NCBI GenBank assembly: GCA_015680685.1
Contig: MNCI01025259.1
Coordinates: 1 to 35,279, forward strand
Direction of reading: 5' to 3'
DNA: 35,279 nucleotides
Source of the DNA: Gnetum montanum
Lineage: Eukaryota; Streptophyta; Gnetopsida; Gnetales; Gnetaceae
This document shows positions 21,601 through 32,079 of this stretch, in pieces. The notes under the pieces are model-generated. The model was not told where the DNA came from, did no database searches, and saw only the letters and a program-made list of their open reading frames with translations. A program made the position numbers and the translations under genes. How positions within the stretch are numbered: the first letter of the stretch is position 1; each line of letters opens with the position of its first letter.

Positions 21601-21971
21601 TGCTCCAATTCTTGATATGGAGTGGGGATGCTATGGAGTATGGCTTAGGCTAGGGACTTCCTTGCCTACCTACTCTAGAATTACAATGTAATGGTTTGGT
21701 CACACCTAGCCTTTGAGACAATAACATCAATAGTGGAAACCCTTCTACCTAGTTATTCTAGCCTGATTATCAAGTTCTTGATTGATGAACCTAACATTTG
21801 TGTAGAGGGAGAGAACAATGATGACACAACTACTGTGGACACTTGCAAATTGTTAGGATTTTGGGAGATGCATGAGTTCAGCTAGTACAATATGAAAAAC
21901 ACTTTGATTGTTGGCCACTATCTTCATACATTGTTTCAAAACCCTCTAGGCACCATCTATTACATAGAGGG
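21601..21971 (+). pseudogene. Exon 2 of the gene relic
   Basis: The frame of 21691 is open apart from four TAG/TGA changes. It encodes a hydrophobic-rich segment (LLPSYSSLIIKFLIDEPN) and an acidic run. It ends at GAGG before GTAAGT, a consensus donor. The left border is uncertain. Confidence 0.6.
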
Positions 21972-22051
21972 GTAAGTATAATTGTGGTCTTTGGTTTATA
22001 GTTAGTTTCTTGTGTTATGTTACTAAGTCATGTTGCTTCACTTACCTATAG

Positions 22052-22323
22052 GTATAGGATGAATGAGCATGATTAATCAAAGGTAAAAACCTTTTTCTCA
22101 TAGCCCACATAGGTTTATAGGTACTTACTAAAAGCCCAAATGTGAGGCTTGTAGTAATGGAGCAATTGAAGCGTGACTTTGAAGAAAGCATCAAACACTA
22201 GCCTCAGGCTTATACAAGATGTCAAGTCAATGGGATGATAGATAGTAGGTGAGAAAACCCATCTCTTGATTACATAGAAGTAAACCCATCTCCTAGAGCT
22301 CATATGACACTTGCGTCCTATAG
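22052..22323 (+). pseudogene. Exon 3 of the gene relic
   Basis: The acceptor TATAG at 22047-22051 lies 30 nt after a TACTAA branch-like word at 22021. The split codon GG|G keeps the frame. One single-base loss in the AAAA run near 22130 shifts it, after which VRLVVMEQLKRDFE and AYTRCQVNG follow. The end is TATAG before GTGAAG, or five bases later before GTGAGT. Confidence 0.6.
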
Positions 22324-22527
22324 GTGAAGTGAGTGTTTTTGTTTATTGATTTTGGGTTATATCTATGCTAATGTTTTTCTAGTTATGCAATTATTAAGTC
22401 ATTTTGATTTTGGTTATTTAAGTAGTTGTGTTGGTTTCATTTTAATTTTTTCTATACTTGTTGTATTTTATTTTACATGATGCACTTATGTTAAGGCTAA
22501 TAGGCTATCTTTCGTTATGTTGCAAAG

Positions 22528-23561
22528 GTCACTCCATTAGTTGAAGTTATAGTGATCACTTCAAGACGTGTTGAGGAGACCTTGATCCTCAAGTTTGGTG
22601 AGGTGGATATTGCAAAGAGATGGTTGGCTTAAAAGGAATCTGATGCTATTCATGCAAGGATCATTCATGTGGGCTTGTTTAACCTTTTTATGGCCCCAAG
22701 CCTAATTGTTTCCACTATAGAGATGTTGAAAATCATTGACTCCTTTAGCCAAGGAGTTAAGAGGTTTGTCACCCATGTTAACAGTGTGACCATTATTTTG
22801 GACATTAATGCATCCACCTTCAATGACCTCTTTGTTGTCCCAAATGATGGTATGCCAATTGCCACCAAAGTAGGTAGGGAGGTTGAGCATTGAGAGGAAG
22901 TGGAGGAGTGGTTGAATGCTTACCATGGTAGTAATGGATTCTCTCTAAGCTAGTTCTAAGATATAGATGCTAGAGAGATGTATCCTTTATTCCAATCCCA
23001 TGCATATCCTAAGTTGTTATTTTAGGGGAAGGTTCTAGGCATGCAGCAAGCATGGGCCATGAAATGGGTACTCATTGAAGATGCTCAATTCAACTAGGCT
23101 GCTCACTTGGTTTCTAGGTTGCAGTGGAAGATCATAAAGCTTAGGAAAAATCTTAAGACAAAGTGTCATGTGCATTTTGCGCTTTTTGTAGCTTATTTTA
23201 GAGATTTTTAGGGTTCCTCATGGTGAGAAAGGATGGAAGATGGATTACCCAAGATCCATCCCAACTCATCAAACCTTGGTTGAGGCATCTTGCTATGACC
23301 ACAAGGGCCCAGGATCCACCAGAAGACATGGGTGAATTGCTATCTATTACCACCAAGGGGATTGGTAGTAGGCATTGTGCATCACTTGATAGCACAAGAG
23401 TGGAGCCTCTTGCAATACTAGGAAATGTCAAGAGGTCTTAATAATTACACTCTAACATTGATAGGATAGCTATGGAAAAGATTAAGAGGCCCTTGGTGGA
23501 TGAGATAATGTTAGTGAGTGAGAAGCCCTTAAAGAAAAAGTTGATCATTAAGCTTAGAGGG
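22528..23561 (+). pseudogene. Exon 4 of the gene relic, main conserved part
   Basis: The longest exon. It contains RFVTHVNSVTIILD and FNDLFVVPNDG near 22760-22850, a pattern that recalls the LTR-element-borne plant transposon-protein domain, then EMYPLF, GKVLGMQQAWAMKWVLIED (22979-23083) and AAHLVSRLQWKI. A frameshift near 23200 is followed by GRWITQDPSQ and a lysine-rich end. Both borders are weaker than those of the later exons. Confidence 0.6.
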
Positions 23562-23710
23562 GTGTAGCATTATGTTAGAGGTTATTCTACTTTGATTTGT
23601 TGTTTTCTTGTTAATTTTTTTAAGGTTATGATTTTCAATTGATGTATTTGCTTTAAGGTCTTGCAAAATATGCTAATTTATGTTATGTTTCATGGTTTGT
23701 GTTCTTACAG

Positions 23711-23947
23711 ATAAGCAACAAGAACAAGAGGCTATGGTAGTAGTAGTGGCTAAAGAGGAACAAAGGTGCCAAAAAGAAGAGGAGCTGCAACATCAAGAAA
23801 AGGAGGTATTACAACATTATGAGGATGAGTCATTACAACACCAAGGGGATAATAGCTTACCTCATCCTCTTGTGGACAACATTGATGCCTTGTTTGAGGA
23901 TGAACAACTAGGTGAACCTCCTACCTTCTTATTAAAGGGTCCACAAG
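23711..23947 (+). pseudogene. Exon 5 of the gene relic, Gln/Glu-rich
   Basis: The acceptor GTTCTTACAG at 23701-23710 is strong. The exon has no stop. It encodes a Gln/Glu-rich, low-complexity, likely helical stretch and then an acidic Pro-containing part. The donor follows CCACAAG at 23948 (GTACTT), leaving phase 1. Confidence 0.7.
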
Positions 23948-24045
23948 GTACTTATGGGTTTTGATTTTATGTGTTGTTATTATTTTTCATTGTTTTATGT
24001 TTAAACTTGGCCATAGTTGTTGATTTTTTATTACATTTGTTGTAG

Positions 24046-24183
24046 CTTTAAAGCCTTAGGCCAGAGCTTCCACTTCCATCTTCTGCATGCAACCATGGGT
24101 GGATACCCTCAATAAGTTTGAATTCATGTGGGATGTAACTGAAGATATGGTTAAGTAACTGTAACATATATCCCTTGATGTTG
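24046..24183 (+). pseudogene. Exon 6 of the gene relic
   Basis: The acceptor TTTGTTGTAG ends at 24045. The split codon G|CT restores the frame. It encodes PWVDTLNKFEFMWDVTEDMV with CAG-to-TAG type stops. The donor GTAAGA is at 24184, phase 1. Confidence 0.72.
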
Positions 24184-24311
24184 GTAAGAGTTTTAACCCA
24201 TTTTGCCTCTACTATTTATGTGCTTTTTTAGTTATGAAGTTTTTGGTCATCTTTCATTTTTTAGTTATTGACTAATTTTATTTGTTGGATTTCATTTTAT
24301 GTTGGTTACAA

Positions 24312-25136
24312 TGCCTAAATTGAGATGGGATCCTAACTGACTAGTGGAGGTTGCCACATTGTCTCTTTTATCTCTTGATGTAGATAATGTTCTATGAAAG
24401 TTGTATGAGGGTGCCACTGGATGTACACTCTTGTGTGCTAAGTCTTTATGGGGATGTAGATGCTCCAACAAGTTCCTATGGGAATAAGTTGTAGCATTGA
24501 GGAGGGAGAACCAAAAGCTGATAGAGGAGGTGAAAGACCTCAAGAATCATAAATACCTCATAGAGGCCCAAGATTCCAATTGGAACTCCTTGCATGCTAA
24601 GGAGATAACTTGGGCCTGCTAATGGAATGTGATCCATGGCAAGGTTGCCCTTGCTAGAGAGGTGGTAGAAAAAAAATATTTAGATTGATCTCATTAACCT
24701 TAAGGCTAATGAGTGGAAGGATTACTATGCTTGGGTCCTTGAGTGGGGTTGCACACAAAAGGACCACAAGAGGATGTACAAGGACAAGAAAGATGCCTAC
24801 CTCAAGTGGCTACAAGAGGAGTCTACAGAGCAATGACAATTAGAGTTTTTCATGATGGGAATTAATGCAAAAGAAATTGATAAGACGTTTGTGAAGAGTG
24901 TTGTTGTAGCCAACTCCCCCACTTGCCAGATAACTACTACCTTAGGGGATTTAACTACCCCCACATTTTTTCATGAGCCACCTACATGGAGTGATGTTGA
25001 CAGGACAAATATCCTCATAGGTATTGATCTTGAGGAAGTAGACTAGGCTAACATGTTTGAAGATCAACTTCTCCATCATTTAGAGGTTGGTCTTTAGGAC
25101 TTTCTTGTAGAACATGTGGCCCTAGAACCATCTTAG
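24312..25136 (+). pseudogene. Exon 7 of the gene relic, coiled-coil-like
   Basis: The frame fits the previous exon (G|TG) if the acceptor was AG at 24310-24311; it now reads AA. The exon encodes a charged helical stretch (LRRENQKLIEEVKDLKNH, WKDYYAWVLEWG, DKKDAYLKWLQEES) and an acidic C-terminal part (WSDVD, LEEVD). A one-base slip in an A8 run near 24670 changes frame. The exon ends TCTTAG before GTTTTC, the TAG presumably once CAG. Confidence 0.68.
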
Positions 25137-25238
25137 GTTTTCTTTTTTTAGCTTTAGTTTTATTCTATTTCACTTAAGTTATTTATTTTGTTTTGATATG
25201 TGTTGGTTACTAATTAGTTTTGTGTTCTCATGTTATAG

Positions 25239-25313
25239 GCACCAAAGGATATTAGTAGCCCCAGTGGTGAGAGTGGAGATGATCCTCCACATCCTCCACT
25301 AGATGCCCCTTAG
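25239..25313 (+). pseudogene. Last exon of the gene relic
   Basis: The acceptor CATGTTATAG ends at 25238, with a TACTAAT branch-like word at 25209. Phase 0 is kept. It encodes SSPSGESGDDPPHPP and reaches TAG at 25311-25313, either the true stop or a mutated CAG. Confidence 0.6.
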
Positions 25314-25994
25314 TTCCATCAGTTGCCTTTTAGTTTTAGTTGTTTTGATTTCATTTTGGTGATGATGTATGGCTAGTGCTAGCCAAAATAGTTTATTGTT
25401 TGAATGTTTGTTGTTTGGACACTTTTGCCACATTATGTGCCTATGGTTATGATGTTATAGATGCTTTAATTTAAATAGCTTTTTGGTTTTGTTCATACTA
25501 TAGTCTTATGTTATAATCTATGTTTTGTGACTACATTCACTAAACTTGGTTAAAATGCGATAAAAGTGTTGGAATGACTAGAAAACAAGGCTGTAGAATA
25601 ATGTGAGAATAAGTTATAAGGTTTTTTTCTTGTTTTAGGCCATGGTAGGCCATGTAGTATTTGCCAATTTAAGGCCATGGTGGACTATATGATATGTAAA
25701 AGAAAACATAATTTTTGGTTATTTTGTGTTTAAAAGTTTTTATGGATTTTTCAACTTTAAAGGTTTTTATGAGGTTTTTCTCTTTTGAGAAAAAAGAAAA
25801 GAAAAGAAAATGGTTTAAAAGTAAAGGCATGTAAAACCAAAGTAAACTTTAAAATATAGGCAAATTTAAATTTAATGTGAAGAAAAAATGAGATAACACA
25901 AATAATTAAAGTAAAAACTAGAATATTAAGCTATAGGTACATATAGTTATAGGGTTATAAGCGCATAGGGTATAAGAAGGATTAGGAGCATATA
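25314..25994 (-). other. 5' part of the putative protease-RT intron
   Basis: Noncoding. It contains the 3' flank of the gene relic, a GGCCATGGTAGGCCAT motif cluster (25636-25700) related to 10236-10316, and a sequence next to the protease stop that resembles 31862-31920 on the other strand. Confidence 0.4.
25636..25700. repeat. GGCCATGGTAGGCCAT tandem motif, right copy
   Basis: Two units sharing TTTGCCAATTTAAGGCC and GGTAGGCCATG-like words with 10236-10316. Confidence 0.6.
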
Positions 25995-26000
25995 TCACTT
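25993..26000 (-). other. Candidate splice donor after protease
   Basis: On the minus strand AA|GTGATA overlaps the final Lys codon and stop. The other copy of this family has AA|GTAATG at the same codon (31858) and a consensus GTAAGT four bases earlier. Confidence 0.4.
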
Positions 26001-29000
26001 GTGCAAGTATTTTCTAATCTTTGAGAGATTAGGAAATGTGTATGGTCTATTTTGCATCAATTTATATTCTCCATCCTTTTCATCGATAATGTTGAAGGTG
26101 AGCTCTCCCAATAGCACATCCATGAGTTTATTGTTGTTTACTTTGGCCTCTTTTGCTCTATTGGCCTCTTCAATTTTGTGGCCAATAGTAGGAGTTTCCA
26201 TCTAAAACTCCACTTCAAACCCTTATTCTATATTGACATTCACCATGGATAAAGATTTAATTTCCCTTGTAAGGCAAGTGGATTTTTTGGTGAATAGGTG
26301 AAGACATAGCTTGCAATCAAGCTAGCCAAGATCTTCCTAGGATGAGGTTGAATCTTGGTGTTTCTTCTACCACCAAGAATTCTACCATTTTGGGGAGCTG
26401 TTCCCTTGCCACAAAATCTACAAAAATGAAACCTTTAACTACAACCTGTGATCCATTAAAGGATTTAAGCATTGAATTCAACATATGTTACATCTATTTT
26501 GTTAGGCCAAAGTGTTCAATGATGGCATAAGGTATGATATTTGTTGCTTCCCCATCATCTAAATGTACTCTATGTACTTTATATTTTCCAACCCATATGG
26601 TTATGAAGAGGGTTGCTTTGGTTGGCTCACCATTTTGGAGGTTTATCTTGATTTTACTATCACGAAATGCTAGAGATGTTGAATTCAATTTCCTAGGTGA
26701 AGAGGGCACCATTACTGCATGAATATACTTTTCATTAGTAAGGATGTCCTTTATAATAGGAATAGAGGTCAATATCTTAACCAATGCCTTGTGGTGGGTA
26801 GTAGAAGTCATGACTAAGTCGTACAAGCTGAAGGTTGTGTTCTTTTACTTTAGTGATTGTTTAATCTATTCCATTGCATTCAGGACGTGTTTGTTATTAG
26901 TCATTGATTTTTTATTTTTGACTTTCTTCATACATCCCAAAATGTGAACTTCATGTTTAGGTTGTTCCTATGTCCTAGCCTCTTTTCTCTCCTGTTGAGG
27001 TTTGGGTTCCTCTCATGGTTTACTTGTTGAGGTAGCTTGGGTTATGGATTAGATGGGAGTGGGCTTTAGTGGACCCACTTCCTTCTATCCCTTGGCTTGC
27101 TTATCACTTTTATTCTTGGCTTTATGTGCAACTTGCTTTTATTGTTTGATTGGGGATTTCTCATTATCCTTAGTTGGTTGTAAGGAAGAAGACATTGCAT
27201 TTGCCACCACAGGGGAGGAGGGGGATGTGGGTTGTTACTTCATTGTGTGGGTGGACTTAGTCGAAATAGTCTATGGTACTCTAATCACAAAGGGCTCTTT
27301 GAGGGATGCTAGTGATGGCACCCTTACAACAAAGGGGTGGTCTTGAGCTAGTGGAAGCTAAAGGACCACTTTCATTGTGAGGAGGCATTTGAATCACAAA
27401 TGGTTCCTTTGCAAGCCTTTGATCATTATGAATGTTGAACATCACTATGGTATATGAGATATTGTTAGTGTTTAGTGGATCCTTGTATATGTACATTGAT
27501 TGATTCTGAGGCTTGACTAGATTTGAAGTATCTAGTACCAATTCGTCATTATCTATCATTTTTTGCAAGTCATCATTCAACATAAGATAGAAGTTGATGT
27601 CGTGACATGGCAATTGATGATAGTGGCAGAAGTGGTAAAGATTAAAGAATTTGGGCACTAGAGGATCATATTTGGTTGCTTGAGTGGGATCCTTAGCTAT
27701 TTTGCATAGCTTTTCATGCCTCTTATGGACATTTTCAATCATTTTCTTAGCTTAGATCATACCACTCTTCAATAATTGGTCCAAGAGCTTTGATGGCTTA
27801 ATGGGTAACTTGCAATACTTAGACTAGTATTTTTGTGTAAAGTTAGGCTTAGACATGGTTGATGTAGTGGCTCTAGAGGTTGAGGGTTGGGTGTTGGTGT
27901 TGGCAATAAGGCCTTGGGTTGGTTAGATTTTTGCCTTTGGTTAGTTGACTTGTTCTCCTTGGTTATAGTTGCTACTACCACATTGTTTGGCCTACCCCTA
28001 TTCTTGTTCTTTTGCACATGTTGATTTTTATATGCCATGTCAGCAGGATCATGATTGGCCTTTGTGGCATCCTCTATGTTCTTAGTTTGGGAAAAGACTT
28101 GACTAAGAAATCGTGGATCAAGATAATACAATTTTGACTCAATAAAGTTAATTGTCCCCTTGAAAATAGCTAAGAGGTGCATTTCAACTATTGATTCTAG
28201 TATTTCATTGAGTAGAGCATTCTACCATTGGATGAACATCTGCACTGGCTTAAGGGGTCCTTACTTAACCTTCATGAGTTTGTCTAGCATGGTATCAAGT
28301 TTGAAGTTATACTTGAAATGGTTAAAAAAGTGTGATATTAAGTCTTCAAGAGAGGATATAGATCATCTTAGTAGGACACTACCAATAAAGTGTGTTTCCT
28401 ATCAAGGACATAGGGAATATTCTCATAATGTTATGTGGCCAGGCTTGCAACAATAGGCATTTTGAGCAAAAGATTATCAAATGAGCATTGGGATCACCTT
28501 CACCATTGTATTTTGTAAATTGAGGGATAGGGACATCAAGAGGAAGAATTAATGATGGAACCATAGGACGTATGGGATAATCTTGGTAAATGTCCATGAT
28601 CTTAATGCTTTGAGACATAGAGGCCTTAAATGTCTTCAATTCCTCTATTAGGTCTTGGATCATTTGGTAGGCTTGATCCAGGCCCTGTGGTGCCCCTATC
28701 AGTTGTGTCATTTGAAAAAAGGGTTATGGTATTTTCTAGAGAGCTTGTAACCTTGTTATCAGTTGTGGCATGGATGGGAGAGGTTGTATTATCATCATGG
28801 TCGGTGGGCCAAACAAGGAGAATGACATCTGTGCTAGTATTTAGGGCACAAATGGAATGAAGGGGGTATGTGATCCTTGGGTTACTTGGGGTTCCATGGT
28901 CAACCCTAGCTAAATGATTAGGGGATTGATGGTGTTGACAGCCACTAATGAAAGTTATATAGATTGAGGCTAGTTGATAAATGACATGGTAAAGTAGAAT

Positions 29001-29605
29001 GTAGTGGAATGCAACACTGATTATGTTTGGTATGCAACAATGATTGGTATGGTCCCGAACATGGTTGAGTAAGAAGGGGTAGAAGATGTTGACATTTATT
29101 TTATGAAGGAGACAAAGGAAGTGAAGGTAGGCACTATGGCCTTGGGGGTTTCTTATTGAAATAGCCCAACCAAGATGTTTTCATGTTTAGATTCTTTCCT
29201 AAACTCATCCTCCTACTCCTCTTGGTGCTCATTCGAGCTAACCTTCTCATCCTCCCCATCCATCTTAATCAACTAAGATAGGATGTAGGTGTAGGTGTCA
29301 ATAAGGGGTATCTGATCATACACGGAAGGAATATATGGCTTTCCATTTCAATGTATGAGTTCATATTTCCTTTTTGCCTCTGCTTCCATCTGTGGAATCA
29401 ACATGATAGCTTGGATTTTGGCATAAATATAGTTGTAGTGATTTTCATTTATCAATGAGAACCCAAGACTTTTCCCCCTAAGTTTCAAGGATTGTTTACA
29501 CTTGGCCATGGTGGGGTCTTTGGGGTCATAGACCCTCACAGTTGATTGACTAGACACATTTTTGGTAAAGTTGAAAGGTAATTTGGTTGACTGTTGGAGT
29601 GACAT
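25995..29605 (-). pseudogene. Tat/Ogre-type Ty3 gag-protease polyprotein
   Basis: Minus-strand ATG at 29605 (MSLQQ). Order: a poorly conserved N-terminus (to about 28720); the capsid-like segment with IPQFTKYNGEGDPNAHL (near 28540); a nucleocapsid-like single knuckle (C at about 27620) whose last ligand Cys is Tyr (27589-27587); a Lys/Pro-rich linker; and the aspartic protease. The protease shows LDDG at 26562-26551 in the place of the DTG/DNG active site and FNLILGRSW near 26340. A linker with IHQKIHLPY and a final NRPYTFPNLSKIRK ends at TGA 25997-25995. At least three frameshifts and many C-to-T stops are present. The end is probably a natural ORF end, because the plus-strand copy at 31460-31861 stops at the same codon. 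RT is expected next, after an intron. Confidence 0.85.
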
Positions 29606-31459
29606 TACCAAAATATGTGGCTTTATATTTTTTATTATTTTTAGTAAAAACATAGCAAGTGGGATGATCTACTAATGTAAGTGACTAAAAATGGAAATGA
29701 CAATAGAAAATTGCCACAGAATGGTGAAAATGGAAAAACTGGTTTATCTACTAAATGGAAACATGTGCTATAGTAGACCTAGTGCTACAGTATACATGGT
29801 GCTATAGTAGATGTAGTGCAACAATAGACTACACTAGCTTCAAGGAAACTAACAACTACCATGAAAATATAATGAAAATCCAACTATGCTAATTTCCAAG
29901 GTTTTAATGGAATTTGTTTGTAGATTTCAAAACTTGAAAATGTGAGAGTTGGTAAAATGATTTTGGCTAAGAATTTGGATGGAGGCCCTCATTCTAATGT
30001 CAAAAAATTGTTGATATTGGAAATTTTGGATGCTGGAATAGAAATCTAAAAATCCAATCACTAGAACAATCTTAATTATAAATCCTAAGGGCCTTTGAAA
30101 ACAAGATTCAAGGCACCTTGCATAATCTTGTTGATCACCTAGGAACTTACAAAATTATAAATGGAAATGAAAAATGGAAATAAAATGTCTTTGGAAATGA
30201 AAAAAAAATGACAACAAAAATAAGAACAGAATTAAAGTTGTAGATCCAAAATGAAAACATGCACAGAAGTGAAAAAATAAACTAAAACTTGCATAACGTA
30301 AACAATAACTTTATTTAAATAAGAAATAAAGAATAAGGTTCATGAAGTATAGATTTTTTGACAAGAGCACAAGAAGTTTCTTACAAGAGCTTGAAGTCCA
30401 TTGGAGAAGGTAGGCTATGTTTTGCTGCAACTCCACAATCCAATTTCTTCCTAGCTCTAGTTTCCAACAAGTTTTTGTTGGTTTTCACTAGGGTCTACAA
30501 TGTAGTCACATAAATGGTACTTTACTTTTGGTGTAATGAAAGCTATGTGGGAGTCTTTTTGCCCAACAGAGTACTAGTTTTTGCTACCAAAAAATGCTAC
30601 AAGGTTGCAATGGACTTTGGTGGTTGTGAAAGTGCTAAAAATGCTATTGCTTATGTGAAGGTTTGAAATGGAATAAAGTGTATACGTTGGAATTTTATAG
30701 GGTAGATTTGGCTATTTTTAAGTTTGCACATCATTTCCATATCATTTCCATGATTCCTAATAGATTGGTGTCAATTTGTAGGTGCAACAATTATCAAATT
30801 TCAATGTAGCTATCATTTATAGTAAGTTTGGTATATATTATAGCCTTAAAATCCATCCATTTACTATAGATAGTAAATAGAATTTTGTGACTATGTTGGC
30901 ACCATTATTTGGTAGACTACATAGAGGTTGTTGGGAATGCTAAAAATTGATGAAAAATGAAAAGAGATTTAGAAACTATAGAAATGATGGAGCCCATTGG
31001 GAAATGTTGTGCTTGGTGAAAAATGTTGTCTATGCTGGCCACTATTGCGAGAATGAAAATTCCAACAATGCCAATGTTAAACTTCTGCTAGGTCTTGGTG
31101 ATGACTACACTAGTCATTGTTATCTTCTAGAATAGAATAGAACTTCTCATCTATTATAGCACCATGTCTTGGTGCTATAGCACTAATCGAAATTGATGGT
31201 TGTAACATAGTTGGGGCTATACCCCTATGAAAACCCATAGAAATGATAATTTTAGCCATTCCCAAGTTGTTTTAAGCCTTCCCTAGCCTAAATATGGACA
31301 TGAGGTACCTTTTTTTACTTAGGAAGTGAGGCAATAACAACTTTTTGGTCATTTTTGACCTAAAAAAAGTGAAGTATGCAAGATTGTAGCTCATGGACTA
31401 CATATCTCACATTTACACTGAATCCTTATCTCAAGTTGGGAAAATAAGGTTGCAACATG
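29606..31459 (-). other. Leader/LTR region upstream of gag, unresolved
   Basis: No frame. Words of the 185-bp array type recur in plus orientation: AGACTACACTAGC (29827), TCTACAATGTAGTCAC (30492), TGTGACTATGTTGGC (30886), TATGCTGGCCACTA (31031) and GGTGATGACTACACTAG (31096). CTATAGTAG/GTGCTATAG words cluster at 29770-29810. As the gag starts at 29605 on the minus strand, a 5' LTR and primer-binding site are expected here, but I could not place either. Confidence 0.35.
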
Positions 31460-31861
31460 AATTTTTTGTGGTGTTTCATCAAGGTTTAACCTTATCTTGG
31501 GAAGACCCTAGTTGACTCAACTCTAAGCCATATTCTCACCTATCCACCACGAGATTCACCTACCTTATGAGGGAGGTGAAATCATCATTCATGATGATAA
31601 TGTAGCTTCCCTAGATTTTAAAATTGTGGATATAGAGTAGGGGCATGAAGTGGAGTTTTAGGAAGAAACTCCCAACCATGAGGTTAAGCAATCCAAGAGA
31701 GTTAAGAAGGAAAAAATGATAACAATGAATCATGAGACACACTATGGAAAGAGGTCCCCTTCAACATTTTCAATGAAGGGGATGGGAAGTACAAACTAGT
31801 GCAAAATAGGCTATACATGTTTCCTAATCTCTCAAAGATTAGGAAGCATTTAAGTAAGTAA
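31460..31861 (+). pseudogene. Protease C-terminus and linker, second copy of the same Tat-type family
   Basis: It begins in RFNLILGRP (about 31481-31509) with TAG where Trp stands in the family, then IHHEIHLPYEGGEIIIH and a charged linker. One frameshift near 31765 precedes FNIFNEGDGKYKLVQNR and FPNLSKIRKHLSK, ending at TAA 31859-31861. It corresponds segment by segment to 26345-25995 on the minus strand, including the stop position. It is truncated on both sides. Confidence 0.8.
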
Positions 31862-32079
31862 TGTGCACCCTTGATTCTTCCATCGTATGCCCTTATGACA
31901 TTGTAACTATTATTAATAGCTAGGTAACCTAGATTTTCTTGTTTCTTATATATTCCTTTTTACTTGATTTAGTTTAATCTTTTTTCACATGTAGCCTAAG
32001 GATTTAATTTTGTTTAGCAACCAAGATTTTTAGTCACTACTCTAGGTAGACCTCTCTTCTACACTGAGGACACTCTTAG
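31862..32079 (+). other. Putative intron start after the second protease copy
   Basis: The first 60 bp or so resemble the sequence after the protease stop of the minus-strand copy. The rest is T-rich with no frame. Confidence 0.35.

Larger units (their letters stand above)
20257..25313 (+). pseudogene. Multi-exon gene relic of unknown function
   Basis: Collinear exons at 21601-21971, 22052-22323, 22528-23561, 23711-23947, 24046-24183, 24312-25136 and 25239-25313 are separated by T-rich, plant-sized introns (80, 204, 149, 98, 128 and 102 nt) with GT/AG-type borders. The frame is kept exactly across four junctions. A Met-starting, lysine-rich first exon may lie at 20257. The product would exceed 700 residues: a middle part reminiscent of plant transposon-protein domains, a Gln/Glu-rich part, and a long charged, probably coiled C-terminal half ending in an acidic Pro/Ser tail. 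No catalytic motif is recognised. Stops are of the C-to-T/G-to-A type, with few frameshifts. Introns rule out a processed copy. It lies antisense to the flanking Tat-type element, between its protease and RT halves, directly downstream of the 185-bp array. Confidence 0.68.

Noticed and set aside
22083-22120. A 38-nt intron within exon 3 of the gene relic
   Set aside because: Too short for a plant intron; reading through with one lost A in the AAAA run explains the frame better.
22665-22926. Minus-strand frames opposite the exon at 22528-23561
   Set aside because: Antisense shadows; the plus-strand frame is the one bounded by splice sites and continued in other exons.
28160-28860. Plus-strand frames opposite gag
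   Set aside because: Antisense shadows of the minus-strand capsid region.
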